DNA of 64,000 nt from Rugalucina vietnamica (taxonomy: Eukaryota; Mollusca; Bivalvia; Lucinida; Lucinidae): assembly GCA_964017185.1 (NCBI GenBank), contig OZ024874.1, forward strand, positions 37,114,721-37,178,720, given 5' to 3'. Position 1 is the first letter of the stretch; each line of letters starts with the position of its first letter. A program made the position numbers and the translations under genes. Below are positions 13,233 through 25,010 of the stretch, in pieces. The notes beneath the pieces are model-generated. The model was not told the DNA's origin. It made no database searches and saw only the letters and a program-made list of their open reading frames with translations.

Positions 13233-14680
13233 AGTATAAAGGCTTTCGTTGTCACTTCCCTGACAATGGATGCCGGACGAATGCCAGACATTGGGTAAGC
13301 TATAGTCTCACCTGGTGACTTTGCAGCTCGGGTGAGCTAATATGCATAAATGATTGTACATTTTTCAAACGAAATTTGACTGTGTAATATATTCTTGAGA
13401 TATCCAGAAATCATGTTTAATACCCAAGCTTTATGGACTTCATTTTATGTTATCCAATTTTGTTTGAATTATGGCTAAACTTGTAACCAAAGTGATGTCG
13501 CTAATGATGTGACAGACGAAATACAAGACCAGATGGCTGCAAGATCTCAGAGTATGTTGCTGTTGGCCGAGTGATGTGACATACCGAAGGCCAGATCGCT
13601 GGACAGATCTCAAGATATATTTTCTGCTGGCTGATCATTGTGAGACTGACTGACAGGTGATCATGCCACATGGATACAGAATCTCAATAGACTGTGCGGT
13701 TGGCAAAGTGTCCAGGCTCTGCCTGGTCACTTGATATAAGAGTCTCAGGACATGAAAGGTCTTGGACCAGACACAAAACTTGCACCTACTTACATACTGT
13801 AAGATGCCTGAAAGTCATTAACCATGCCTCTTTCAGGTGGCCACAGGTCAAATGATCAAGAAGTAAAGCTCAGCAGAAAGGAGCTGCTACACTCCTCCAC
13901 TGGGTTCTTACAAAAGTCAATAAGTGAAAGACAAGCTGAAATTCAAATAAATTTAATTATTAAAAGTGGAATCTATTTCATAATAAATAAGTAAAATATT
14001 TCAGATTATATAAATTTATTAGAGTGCATTTTGCGTGCGAGTTTAACATCCTGAAATTGTTGTTACAATTAGTTCCAAGCTGTAAAGAACTGCTAATCAA
14101 AGAGCCCATCCTTGCATCTGACCAGTAGTACAAGGATGTTTGTTGTCCTGGATGCACCCGAATGCTCAACCGGTTAGGATGTAGATTTTTGTGATTTTGT
14201 TGTTCTTGGAGCGTGTGGAGAGGTGTCCTGTAATTTCTAGTTTACTGCACCTTCATCACTAGACAGATTTCAGATGATTACATTAGATTTCAAATGTTTA
14301 CATGTTTCAGATGGATTGGTGGCACTTAAAAGTATCTCTGTCAATCCTCCTGGTTCCATATTAGTAAATTCTCCATAATATAATAAAATATGGTGCACTT
14401 TCTTTATTTATCCAACGTATTTCAAGTGTCTAGAGAAATTTAAAATGGATTAAAATGCAGCAAAATGAAAATTGTTTCCAAAGAATTTTATTGCTATCCC
14501 AGCTCAAGGGAAATAAATCTGGAAAATTAACAAGTACTAAATTTTATGAAAACCCTGTACACATTCTTGATATGAAACCCTCCATCATTTGCAAGCTAAA
14601 ATATATGTTTTAAGTTTGGATCTCTAGACAGCTCAAAATATGACTACATCCGCATTCAAGAAGTTTATACGAATGTCAGA
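13233..14680. other. Non-coding stretch with decayed repeat fragments
   Basis: At 13300-13345 there is another fragment ending ...GGGTGAGCTAAT that resembles the TGACC-family terminus. At about 13520-13650 two diverged ~95-bp segments repeat (CCAGATGGCTGCAAGATCTCA / CCAGATCGCTGGACAGATCTCA, each followed by ...CTG.TGGC.GA). No coding sequence supported. Confidence 0.4.
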
Positions 14681-14681
14681 C

Positions 14682-14797
14682 AACTCGGACCCAAGACGAC
14701 TCGGACCCAAAATTTCTGGGACGACTCGGACCCAAACCTTTTCGGACCCAAGACGAATCGGACCCAAACCTTTTCGGACCCAAGACTAATCGGACAC
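14682..14797. repeat. Oligomer array, GACTCGGACCCAA type (left end of pair)
   Basis: Six or seven imperfect copies of a 16-21-bp oligomer (ACGACTCGGACCCAA with CCTTTT or ATTTCTGGG fillers). The same oligomer occurs in inverted orientation at 26694-26816. The outermost bases match best: GACAACTCGGACCCAAGAC here and its reverse complement there. The two arrays therefore behave like the ends of a ~12.1-kb interval. Confidence 0.85.
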
Positions 14798-14799
14798 TT

Positions 14800-15284
14800 A
14801 CTGACGGACGAAATACTGACGATATGATAAATGCATGATATCCCCCGGGGCAGAGAGATTCGTGGCTACAAAAATGACCTAGTGCATTATCTCAGAGACA
14901 TATGTAGATACTCATCTTTATCTCAGATTATCTTCAATGTTCATAAAACCTATAAGACGCGTGAGCATTCTTTATTTCCCAACTACATGTATAACGGGAC
15001 ATCCAATTATACGAATGAATGAACAGAATGGTTTTAGAATGAACGTGTTTTAGACTTTTGATCTATTTTAAACATTGGTTTATGATTTTTAAAATTGTAT
15101 GAATTTAACTGCGTAAACTTGTTTTTTAACTTTTATGTTTTATGCAAATCTGTGAAGAGTGATCAACAGTAATTTAAGCCAATGTTTGATCTGTGAGTCA
15201 AATGTGACAGTACCGTCCGACCAAAACAGGAAAGCCGTATCGGTATGATATATTCGATGAAGACTCACAAAATTTGCGAGCCAT
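14800..15284. other. AT-rich non-coding stretch
   Basis: Nothing supported beyond short ORFs without features. Confidence 0.3.
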
Positions 15285-15286
15285 GT

Positions 15287-15533
15287 AAATTACCCCGGGA
15301 GCTAATTTGACCTACCTTGCTACCCCCCCCCCCCAGGACAATTTTTCATGGGTGCCAAATCGTTCATTGGGACCCCAGAAATGCAAAGAATTTTTGTCCT
15401 CAAAGATAAACTCAATTGCACTATGAAAAAATGCATTTCTGGGGTCCCAATGAACGATTTGTCACCCATGAAAAATTGTCCTGGGTGGGGGGGGGGTGTG
15501 CAAGGTAGGTCAAATTAGCTCCCGTGGTAAATT
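15287..15533. mobile_element. Hairpin MITE with ~105-bp inverted arms
   Basis: The left arm runs TAAATTACCCCGGGAGC, then AATTTGACCTACCTTGC, a C14 run and CAGGACAATTTTTCATGGG. It is mirrored on the right by CCCATGAAAAATTGTCCTG, a G run, GCAAGGTAGGTCAAATT and GCTCCCGTGGTAAATTA. About 40 bp of loop separates the arms. It is non-coding. The ends are nearly palindromic (TAAATTA), so a target duplication cannot be told apart from the TIR. Confidence 0.85.
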
Positions 15534-15796
15534 ATATATTATTTGAAAGGCAGTACACTTCACCGTACATAAAGTTACACAAGCCATCTATCTATCAGAT
15601 TTACCACTAAAATATTCCAGAATTTTCAGAATTTTATTTACACTTAGATCATTATACAATGACAACATAAGGAGCAAACAGAAATACATTGACATTTATG
15701 GTGGCACATTAACTTGAAAGATTCAAATGCTGAGGGTAATAGTTGAGGTGAAAATAGCCCCGTAGTTTTTGTTACTCAGTATACTTTTGGTTTATT

Positions 15797-17333
15797 AGCT
15801 CACCTGAGCCGTCAGGCTCACAAGGTGAGCTTATAGGATGGCCATGATCCGGCGTCCGTCCGTCCGTCCGTCGTCCGTCGTCCGTCCGTCGTCCACCATT
15901 TTCAAAGATCTTCTTCTCTGAAACCGCTTGGCCAATCAAAGCCAAATTTTACATGAAGCATCTATGGGAAGGGGGAACCAATGTGTATATAAATAATCCA
16001 GGTCACATGACCAAGATGGCCGCCATGCCCATATATGGTAAAAACCCTTCAAAAATCTTCTTCTCCGGAACCACTGGACCGATTTCAACCAAACTTGGCA
16101 TGAAGCATCGATGACTCAAGTACTACAATGTGTATATAAATCATGACCTTGCGGTGACCTTGACCTATTTTACGGCAAGGTCAACATAGGTCGCCTTTGC
16201 ATTTGAATGGGAAAAATTGTTAAATTGTCATTTAAAGGAAAAATCTTGCAGAAAATGAGCAGTAGGACTGAATATTAATGATTCTGAAAAAAATTGGGCA
16301 CCAGGGGCTCATCCGCCCCCACCCCGGGGCAATATACATGTATATTATCATAATATTCAAACATCTTCTTCTCTGAAACCGCGTGGCCAATCAAAGCCAA
16401 ATTTTACATGAAGCATCTATGGGAAGGGGGAACCAATGTATATATAAATAATCCAGGTCACATGACCAAGATGGCCGCCATGCCCATATATGGTAAAAAC
16501 CCTTCAAAAATCTTCTTCTCCAGAACCGGTGGACCGATTTCAACAAAACTTGGCATGAAGCATCGATGGCTCAAGCACTACAATGTATATATAATTCATG
16601 ACCTTTTCATGACCTTGACCTATTTTACGGCAAGGTCAACATAGGTCGCCAATGCATTTGAATGGGGAAAACTTTTAAAATGTAATTTAAAGTGAAAGTC
16701 TTGCAGGAAATGGGAAGTAGGACTGAAAATTAATGATTCTGAAAAAAATTGGACCCCAGGGGCTCATGTGCCCCCACCCCGGGGCAATATACATGTATAT
16801 TTCCATAATATATATTCAAACCTCTTCTCCTCTGAAATCGCTTGGCCAATCAAAGCCAAATTTTATGTGAATCATCTATAGAATTGAGGAATCAATGTGT
16901 ATATAAATAATCTAGGTCACATGACAAAGATGGCCGCCATGCCCATATATGGTAAAAACCCATCAAAAATCTTCTTCTCTGAAACCAATAGACTGATTTC
17001 AAGGAAACTTGGCGTGAAGCATCGATGGCTAAAGTACTCCAATGTATATATAAATCATGACCCTGTGATGACCTTGACCAAGTTTATGGCAAGGTCAACA
17101 TGGGTTGCCTATGCATTTGAATTGGGAAAACTGTTAAAATGTCATTTGAAGGGAAAAGCCAGCAGGAAATTGGCAAATGGACAGAATATTGAAGATTCTG
17201 AAAAAAGAAAATGGCCCAAGGGCTTCATCTGCCCCTGCACTGGAGTTAAATACCATAATATTCAAACATGTTTATTGGTATATGCAGCAGATCTCAGGTG
17301 AGCGTTTACAGGACCATTGGTCCTCTGGTATTT
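15797..17333 (+). mobile_element. TGACCTTGACC-family repeat, most complete copy
   Basis: It starts TTAGCTCACCTGAGCC and ends CTCAGGTGAGCG...GACCATTGGTCCTCTGG; the inner CTCACCTGAG/CTCAGGTGAG form short inverted termini. A CGTCC-rich tract follows the start (15858-15893). Then come three tandem, diverged ~458-bp units opening at about 15894, 16352 and 16809. Each unit has, in order, CTTCTTCTCTGAAACCG, GGCCAATCAAAGCC, ACATGACCAAGATGGCCGCC, CCATATATGGTAAAAACCC, ACCTTGACCTATTTTACGGC and AAGGTCAACATAGG. No transposase is encoded. The short ORFs are the same repeat read three times. A non-autonomous DNA element is my best inference. Confidence 0.75.
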
Positions 17334-17990
17334 AGGATTGGCATCATGGAAAAAGCGTGATATCAAAATTCTTGTGAGTGTTGCAAATTCATTCTTTTAA
17401 ATGGAATTACGAGCTTTTATTTTCAGACATGTAGAATTTCCAAGTTGATGTGCCATCATGGTCGGGTTTTTAAATAAGCATTAGCAAAATTCAGAAATCA
17501 TAATATTATCGCACGTGACGATCTATGACCTAGACATTGTGCGTGAAAATCACTATCAAGTACAACATATCACTTATGAAATCGTTTTGACAAAGCGAGT
17601 TCTTTGTTTACTTTGTTTGTGTCGTGGCCTGGCATGAATGGAAATATGTTACGAATTAATATTGATTGATTTCTTTATCGGCGCTATATATAGAATTGAC
17701 AAAAAATGTCAGTGAGGGTCGTTCAAAACTAGCGTAGAACAATGTTAGTGCTACATGTATTCGTGCCACTATGTCTCATCGCAACTTTATTTCAACAGTA
17801 TGGAGATCAATGATCGACACCCATCAGCTACTTTACGCTGGTGTGGGTCTACCAAGACCTGCATCGGGTTCGGCCTAGCAAGGAAGGATGTAGCTGCGAT
17901 GTGATATAATAGGCTCTTCTTTATCATTGTTGGTAAAGAGAGGAGAGAGGAAACATTCTTATGTTGAATACGAGTATAATCGTAATGCTA
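17334..17990. other. Non-coding stretch, may include the LINE 3' untranslated region
   Basis: No gene seen. Its right part may be the 3' tail of the minus-strand LINE whose ORF ends at 18039, but no poly(A) or target duplication fixes the boundary. Confidence 0.3.
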
Positions 17991-18038
17991 TATTAAACAT
18001 TAATGCTGTTATTTTCCTTGACCTTCTGTAGGATCACC

Positions 18039-19144
18039 TCAATAAACCGACAAAGCCTGAGCATAATTATCAGGTTTGTTATTGTTATTCATCAGGGAAT
18101 GGAATTTTATCGTATTTGGATTTCTTACAAAGGAAGCATTGATATATTGGCGTCTTTGTTCGTTTAATGTTTTGCATTCTAGGACGTAGTGAAATTCATC
18201 ACCTATCCCATCATTACAAAGTTGGCATTTACGTTCGCTTACTGGTATGCTTGCCCAACGACCGACTTCAATTGGTAAGCGGTGATTTCTTGACCTAAAT
18301 GCTGTCAACAAACGGCATTTATTTATAGGTAAATATGTAAAGTATTTGTTTAATTCAAAATTTTGCTTAAACAAACGATAGTTTAGTCCACTTGATGATT
18401 TATCAACCAGGGAATTCCAATTTTGTAAATATGAATCTTTTAACCTCTGTTTGAAGGATTTATTTAGCCATTCAACGTTAAAATTAGTTTGGTTTTCCCA
18501 TACGTTTCCATAACCGTTTGAACATAAAAGATGCTTGATGTTGTCTAGCCATTTATTTTTCAGTCTTCTTGTTTCGTTGAGGCTGTACAGACCGTCATAT
18601 ATCATTGAAGCTATGTAATTGGGTCGGGTTATACTGACTTTTGCCCAATATGATATAGTTCTTGATTGAATGTCTAACTTAAGAGGGTACACACCAAGTT
18701 CACCATATATCATAAAAGAAGGGGTTGATTTCTTTAAGTGAAGAATATGTTTCAGGAACTTAAGTTGCACTCTTTCGATTATCTCAATATTGCCAAAGCC
18801 CCATAGTTCACAGCCGTAGAGTAGAATAGGCTTGATCATTTTGTTAAATAAGTCGATTTGCATGTCGATAGGTAAACTAAAATGTCTTATCTTGCGCAGG
18901 AGGGAAAATAACGCTATATTTGCCTGATCAGCAATGTATTTTTGGCTTTTAAAAAGGACCCACTCCGGGCTAAAAATATTCCTAAACATTTATATTCGCT
19001 AACTATCTCAATTTCTGTACCTTTAAAATAGAATTGAAAATTTGGGGAAATTCTACCTCCAGAAAAGATCATAATTTTCGTTTTGGATATATAAACTGTC
19101 AATTTCCATTTGTCGCAGTAGTTTTCAAAAACGTTTAATGCCAT
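18039..19144 (-). pseudogene. LINE-1 (minus): C-terminal part of reverse-transcriptase ORF2, broken
   Basis: Two overlapping frames give the region downstream of the RT catalytic site. The upstream piece contains VYISKTKIMIFSGG and a YKCLGIF block, and the downstream piece PILLYGCELWGFGN, FLKHILHLKKSTPS and YGELGVYPLKLD. It ends in a Cys/His cluster, CQLCNDGIGDEFHYVLEC (C-x2-C-x7-H-x4-C), a common C-terminal feature of non-LTR retrotransposons. A one-base frameshift near 18970 separates the pieces. The natural stop is TGA at 18041-18039. The rest of the element lies at 20656-23734, beyond an insertion. Confidence 0.85.
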
Positions 19145-19178
19145 CTGTAGATCGTATTTATTTGTTGCAAATTCAGGC

Positions 19179-20664
19179 TTGGGGTCAATTATTTTGAAAA
19201 ATAATTAATTGAATTACAATTACATTGACATTTGTTCAATTAAATTACAATTACAATTACTAGGCATTTTAGGAAAGTAATTCATTACATACAATATTTA
19301 GCCTAATGTAATTCATTACATACAATTGCTTTGCATCGAGTGTTAAGACACTTGAAGTCCAAAACTATTCATATATGGAAATAAAACAGTTGTAGTGATA
19401 TAAATGACCAAGAATTGTCTAACAGGGATCTTTTGTACTGCATGTCTCATTTTTCTTTTTGCCCCCACTGAACAGGGATGTTTGAATCTACTGATGTATA
19501 CAGAATTAACCATCAAATGATATGTTACAAGTTTAACATATGTATCCCATCAAATGTCAAAAGATTATTTGCAATTATAAAAACTCCTCATATCATCAGT
19601 TAATAAATAGGTAGTTGCGAGATCTCACTCCGCTATATTACACATATGTTCCATATCTCTTCTACCAAGATAAGTTTGCTGACTGTGACACTGGCTTATT
19701 GATAAAAGATGGAGTGATCAGAGCTGGTGTCTTATGAATAGAAAATCAAGAAAAAAAAACCAAACACAAAAACATGTCATGTCTAAAGGGTCAAATATCT
19801 ACATGTGCTGTCCTACAACTGCAAAATGTCAGTTGTGCCATAAATTAAACAAGTGCTAACAAGGGCTAGACTGTCTGACTATGCATGTATCTTACAATCA
19901 TAGGAATATGATAAAGAATTTTTGACCAAAAATTTTCATCAGTTTCCTATTTTGGAAGCATGATACGTGTATTTGTGTGCACTCCATTTTTCATAAATCA
20001 GAAATACAAGATGGCATTGAAAAGAAGCAGTTTAACTTTCTGACCAGTTAAATCACGAATCTGTCAGTAAGGTGTGAAAAACTAACAACAAGGAATCCTG
20101 TAGGCAATACACCAATCAAGGACAAAAACAGAAAAGATAATGATTGTTTGAGTTTTCACACTTCCTTTGATCAATCATTGCGTAATGTCACATTGTGTTT
20201 ATAAGATGATAAATAGTTCTAAGCATCAGTTTTAGGGAAGAATTAAACATCCTTTAAGTGCCCAGTACTTAATTTTATCAGTAGATGAAGAAACATGTTT
20301 AATAAATTTTGACTACTGTTGTAACATAACTTATCTCAATGGGAAAATATCAAACTTGAATACTGTATAACTGACCATATACTTCAATGATACATGCAAA
20401 GAAACAAGATTCAACATGATAATCTGCAGTACACTCTTACAATAATAATCTCTAAATATACAATGTATATATGATAGATGCTTCCTTTAAAGTAATTCAA
20501 AGTAATTAAAAGTAATTGTTAATTACACCCCTTTTTTACACTGTAATTCATTACATTTCAATTATTGTAATTAAAGTAAAGGCTGAATTACAATTATTTT
20601 CAATTATTATGAAAAAATGTAATTAAATTGCAATTAATTACAATTACAATTTTAATTACCCCAA
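19179..20664. mobile_element. 1.49-kb AT-rich TIR element inserted in LINE-1
   Basis: It interrupts the RT ORF immediately after the catalytic FADD block. The left end reads TTGGGGTCAATTATTTTG... and the right end ...TTTTAATTACCCCAA. Both ends are followed inward by repeated AATTAC/GTAATT motifs (ATTACAATTACATTG left; CAATTAATTACAATTAC right). The LINE reading resumes on both sides. No ORF of note inside, so the element is non-autonomous. The exact target duplication is not clear from the flanks (GGC on one side, CCC on the other). Confidence 0.8.
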
Positions 20665-21355
20665 CCCAGTCGCAAATATTACAGTGTCGTCTGCAAATAG
20701 AAGAAGGAGCAATTTAATGTATGTAAACATATTTTCGTCATTTACATCCCACGTTACACCACTGACACGGTGTTTATCAAGATAAGTACCGAGATCGTTC
20801 AAGTAGATAGAAAATGATATTGGGGACAATTTTTCGCCTTGACGGACCCAGTTTAAACAGGGGAAAAAAGCTGACACACCTTCAGCAGTAGATATCCTTG
20901 ATTTGATATTATCATACATATTCTTAATAAAATTTAGACACTTTCCATTTATTCTAGTAGCTTCAAGCTTTAGCCATAAACCGTTCCTCCACACAGTGTC
21001 GAATGCTTGTTTGAAGTCTATGAAAGCACAAATTAGATTTATTTGCTTTTGAAATTTCGATTAAGTTTTGAAGAATAAAGAAGTTATCGGTTGTTGAGAA
21101 TCCCTTCCTGAACCCTGCCTGGTTTGCATCGATAATGTGTGATTCATCAATGTATTTTGTAATTCTATTATTTAATATTGAGGTGAACAATTTGCCGAAA
21201 CAGCTCAGCAATGTGATCGGTCTGTAGTTTTCAGGAGATTTTTTGTTGCCCTTGTTTTTATAGATGGGTAAGATGTCTCCAAGAGTCCAACTGTCAGGAA
21301 CAATACCTGTATCAAAGATTATATTGAAAAGTTTGGTACAGATTGGCGCCATCAC
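20656..21355 (-). pseudogene. LINE-1 (minus): reverse-transcriptase palm, frameshifted
   Basis: Contains the non-LTR RT blocks in order: ILPIYKNKGNKKSPENYRPI, LLSCFGKLF, NQAGFRKGFSTTDN, a DFKQAFDTVWR block, VRQGEKLSPISFSIYLNDL, and the catalytic LLLLFADDTVIFATG, in which FADD replaces the usual YADD. A one-base shift near 21040 breaks the ORF just before the DFKQAFDTVW block. The 3' side of the ORF is cut by the insertion at 20664. Two changes each sufficient to kill the ORF mark it as an old copy. Confidence 0.9.
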
Positions 21356-21408
21356 GTGTATTGTAACTTTTAAATGTTCGTTTAATATATTGTCTGTGCC
21401 GTGGCTTT

Positions 21409-21410
<2 letters not shown>

Positions 21411-21451
<41 letters not shown>
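21411..21451. repeat. Poly(T) tract inside LINE-1
   Basis: A run of 41 T within the linker between endonuclease and RT. It is either a microsatellite expansion or the tail of a small insertion. Confidence 0.95.
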
Positions 21452-21459
<8 letters not shown>

Positions 21460-22522
21460 AACGGCTGTGCAAATTTCAGTTTCTGTTATAGGCTGATTTA
21501 AATACCTATTTATTTGGTGTTCTGAATGTTCCGGGGGGCTTTGTGTGGTTGAATCGTCGTTATTTGGGGCTAAATTGATATTTTCAAAGTAGTCATACAG
21601 TGCATGCAGGGGTGCTTCCGTAGATTTGTTGTCATTATTTAGAGAATTAATTATCTTCTAAAATTCCCGAGGTTTTGCGTACTTTAGTTCTCTTAATTTT
21701 GTTATTTTTCCATTTTTGTGTTTCTGTGCATTTTTGGTCAAAACGTTTTTGTAGTTTTTACTAATATTTTTAACAAATCTTTATAATGTTGGGTTTTGTA
21801 TTTGTTGTATAGTTTTCTTGTGTTGTGGTACATGTTCCTCGCCTCGTGGCATTCCCGATTGAACCAAGGTTTCCATTTTGCGTGCATTGATTTATTTGTA
21901 CTTGTGCTTTTCTTTTTCTGAGGTGTATACCCAAATTTTAGGAACAAGTTTTCGATTTGCTGGACGATATTGTTGACAGATTCAGAAGATACGTTATATC
22001 CCGATGTCATGATATCTAGGGATGAGTAAATTTTAAAAATATCTCCATAGTTCAAATTCTGACAAAACGAATCTTTTTTGTCAACATTCCACAGTCGTAC
22101 ATTTGGTTGTGTTTTACTGTATTGTGGGGTATCATCAATGTTGTAATTTTTATTAATTGGGACAATGCTAAATGAAACGGCACAATGTGCGTCTGAGAGT
22201 AATGCATCAAACTCGTGGGTTGTTATTATAGATGAAACCAACTCGAAATTAAACGCCGTAGAGACAAAGTAGTCGACTGTACCGCTATTTTGCATGTTAG
22301 GTTTGGTCCTTGATTGACAAGCCTGCCATTAAGGATAAACAGATTGTTGTTTCTACATAAATCTAGGAACTGATAACCGTACGCGTTTGTTTTAGGGTCA
22401 GCATTATTACGCTCTATAGGAATATTTGCTTTCTCAAAATTTCGGAATGTTTCCTCTCTCTCGGTATTCAAAGACTCATCACCTAAAATTTCGAAAATGA
22501 ACCCGTACGTATGGGATAACAT
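21452..22522 (-). pseudogene. LINE-1 (minus): endonuclease C-terminal half and linker, broken
   Basis: The apurinic-like endonuclease (EEP fold) is represented by its later motifs: GYQFLDLCRNNNLFILNGR, VDYFVSTAFNF and LLSDAHCAVSFSI (the SDH catalytic motif). A frameshift near 22280 separates the first from the last two. The linker continues (WKPWFNRECHEARNMY, YNKYKTQHYKDLLK). It carries an in-frame amber codon at 21660-21658, where KPREF is followed by stop and then KIINSL. The N-terminal motifs of the endonuclease are not intact upstream. Confidence 0.85.
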
Positions 22523-22735
22523 GTTCGCGGACTAATAGCGCGATGCCTCCTGATCTGTGCCTTGAAATTTGTTGTCTGTTGTTTGTAAAAATGCGATAGT
22601 TTTTTATCGAAATAATGTCTATGTCGTCGAGTTTTGACTCCTAGATACCAATGATGTCAAAGTCTGATATAAAGGTTATAAATTCCGGACAGTTTACTTT
22701 GGACTTAAGTCCGCAAGTGTTCAGTGTTAATAGAT

Positions 22736-23734
22736 TTAGCCGCTTTTTACTTTCAACACTGTTAAAGCGACTTTTTGTTGCATTTGATGAGTCATTTGCA
22801 TTTTATTGGTCACCTTGACCATACCCTCTTCGCGCCCATATGCCGTGTCGCCTCGATGATTATCGGTGACGTCACCGTTTAAGCTGCTCGTCTCGTGAGG
22901 GTCGTTCGATAATTCTCCACCGACAGCCAGAGTATTTTGTTGCAATTCTGGCTGGGATAAGTCGTCTTTCGATTGAATGTCATTTCCGTTCTGGGTTTCA
23001 GATGTATTAAGTGCGTGCATCTCGATTGATTCGGGGACCTGATCATCGTCTCCGTTCATTTTCTCATGGTCGCAGGACCGTTTCAACGTTTTGTCACTGT
23101 CCAGGGGAGAGGACGCTTTGTTTTTTCGAGACTCTGAGCGCCCTGACATACTTGCATTATCGTCATCGATGGGGATGTTCGTAAACATGTTACGAGATTC
23201 GAAATTCGGAGTTCTTTCTAAAAACGTCTGACGTGGTGCCCATCTACCGTGGGGTCTTCCGCCGCGGGTCGACCGTGTAAATGTTCTGCTCCTTTGGAAG
23301 TCGCGGGGTGTACCTCTTGATCTCGTCCCACGTTGATAATTCCAGTCCCTAGAGCTGCATGGGCGATATTGATAATTATCACTGTAGTTTGGATTTCCTG
23401 TTTGTTCATTTTCACTTTCATATTCGGGGTTTTCCGGAATGAACTGGATATCGTTTATAAAGAGTTTGTCCTTTACTAGGCGAACCTTATTTTGTTTATT
23501 TTGCCTGGCCTTTCTCATTTCAGGGTATAAGGATTTTCGTCTTTTTTCTATCACTTTAGGGAATTGCTCTCTGACACCATAGGGTTTGCCTCTGAGAGTT
23601 TTAGGGGCCTGCATGCGCACATATTCTCTATCTTTAAAGTTCACGAATTTTGCCACGATTTGGATTTGGGTAATCATCTGTTTTATCTGGTATGAATATT
23701 CGATGCACCCTATGGAACTCAATTTTGTGGTCAA
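22736..23734 (-). pseudogene. LINE-1 (minus): ORF1 remnant, L1-type RNA-binding C-terminal domain
   Basis: 332 residues open on the minus strand. Residues about 28-95 (IVAKFVNFKDREYVRMQAPK, GVREQFPKVIEKRRKSLYPE, KVRLVKDKLFINDIQF) match the C-terminal domain of L1-like ORF1 proteins (the transposase_22 / ORF1p family), which bind RNA. The remainder is a long Arg/Gly- and then Asp/Asn/Ser-rich tail (RGTRSRGTPRDF, FTRSTRGGRPHGRW). The normal coiled-coil N-terminus is missing, so the copy is 5'-truncated or rearranged near 23735. The apparent start Met is probably internal. The frame itself is still open. Confidence 0.75.
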
Positions 23735-23985
23735 TGTCCAAATACCGATATACTTAAACCTCTTTGTTAATTTATGTTTGTTGATTATCGATTATGGATT
23801 ACAGAAGTCGTGATTGATAATTATCGGCGTTGATTAAATTATCGAATGAATCGAGATATTTAGTTGAGGTGTTACTTGTGCTCAAAGGCGAGTTTTTGTG
23901 TATTGTAAAAGTTGATAATATATAATCACAACATCATCATATCAAATTAGTCACCAAATGTCCAAGTAAATTCAATGGTTCTATT
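23735..23985. other. Non-coding stretch with a fragment of the 150-bp tandem repeat
   Basis: 23935-23980 (CATCATCATATCAAATTAGT, CACCAAATGTCCAAGT) is also found at 26380-26420 and 26525-26560. It is part of the dispersed repeat family noted there. Confidence 0.6.
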
Positions 23986-23987
23986 AT

Positions 23988-24520
23988 ATTTGCGCACATT
24001 TTTCAAAAACTTCGTTTGCTCTAGGTTTTCGTTTGCGCACAGAAATGTATATCATTTGCGCACAGTTTTAGTGTTACATCTGCGCGCATGTTTTGCACCT
24101 CTTCCGTGGCGAGCTGCTGGTATTTTATTTATTCAAGGTACGATGAATAAAATATCAGCACTCAGTCTGTTACCGTTCGAATATGTTTACACTTAAAAGT
24201 AATATTGTTTAATATACATGCATGTTTTTACATTTAAGTCACATTGGTTTGTTCATGTACTGTCTTTATACTTTCTCAAGTTTTTAATTCACATATTCAT
24301 CACAGGCTATGCCTTGAATGCTATCTATCTAATGAACTAAGAAAGATGTATAGCTTGGACTGAAAATGAGGGCTTGGCTTGTCTATACAGTATTGCGAGC
24401 GCAAACATACCATTTATATATCAGTGAGAAAATCTGATGACTGTGCGCAAATGTAACTTTTACCTAGGGAAATTGTGTGCGCAAATATAAACGTTTACCT
24501 TGGAAAATTGTGCACGCATA
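23988..24520. mobile_element. Small element with inverted TTTGCGCACA oligomer arrays
   Basis: On the left, four spaced copies of TTTGCGCACA or a close variant occur at 23989-24092. On the right, four inverted copies (TTGCGAGCGCAAAC, TGTGCGCAAATGTAAC, TGTGCGCAAATATAAAC, TGTGCACGCATATG) occur at 24397-24518. About 300 bp of non-coding sequence lies between. The organisation matches the larger oligomer-array pairs elsewhere in the window. Confidence 0.7.
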
Positions 24521-24529
24521 TGAATCACA

Positions 24530-25010
24530 TTCTTTAAAACAAGAAAAGATATGACACAAGTGTCATATCAATAGCCTCAATTTTCTATCGCAGTCAATAA
24601 CGTATAAGACAAACCGCGCACCGAGCGATACCTTGAATCAAGATACCTTGATTTTTTCATGTTTTTAAAAAAAAAAACTTAAACAACAGCACTTTACTTT
24701 TCCTGCTAGCCAAGGTGTCCACAAACCTCGTACATGTGCGTTCTGTACGCTTGGTGTACGTTAAAGTATTTTAAGCATGCAGCATGCTTAAAGCTCGACG
24801 TGTCTCGGGTATGTGTCTGATACGAATAAGTTCAACACGCGTTACATTAAACGTTTGATACGCGCCTATACTGTATTGTGTGCTTAACATAACTGTACAA
24901 AAGTACATGCAATCCAAAATTTTCAGCATGCTGAGATTATTATACGACCTGTACACACCTTAGACACACGCTAATCATTTGTGACTGCTATTTTCACCAT
25001 AGAGACTATG
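24530..25010. other. Non-coding stretch with a probable hairpin element
   Basis: 24711-24961 has weak inverted ends (CAAGGTGTCCACAAACCTCG versus TACGACCTGTACACACCTTA) and a perfect 23-bp palindrome TTTAAGCATGC-A-GCATGCTTAAA at 24770-24792. It is probably a decayed MITE. Confidence 0.4.
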
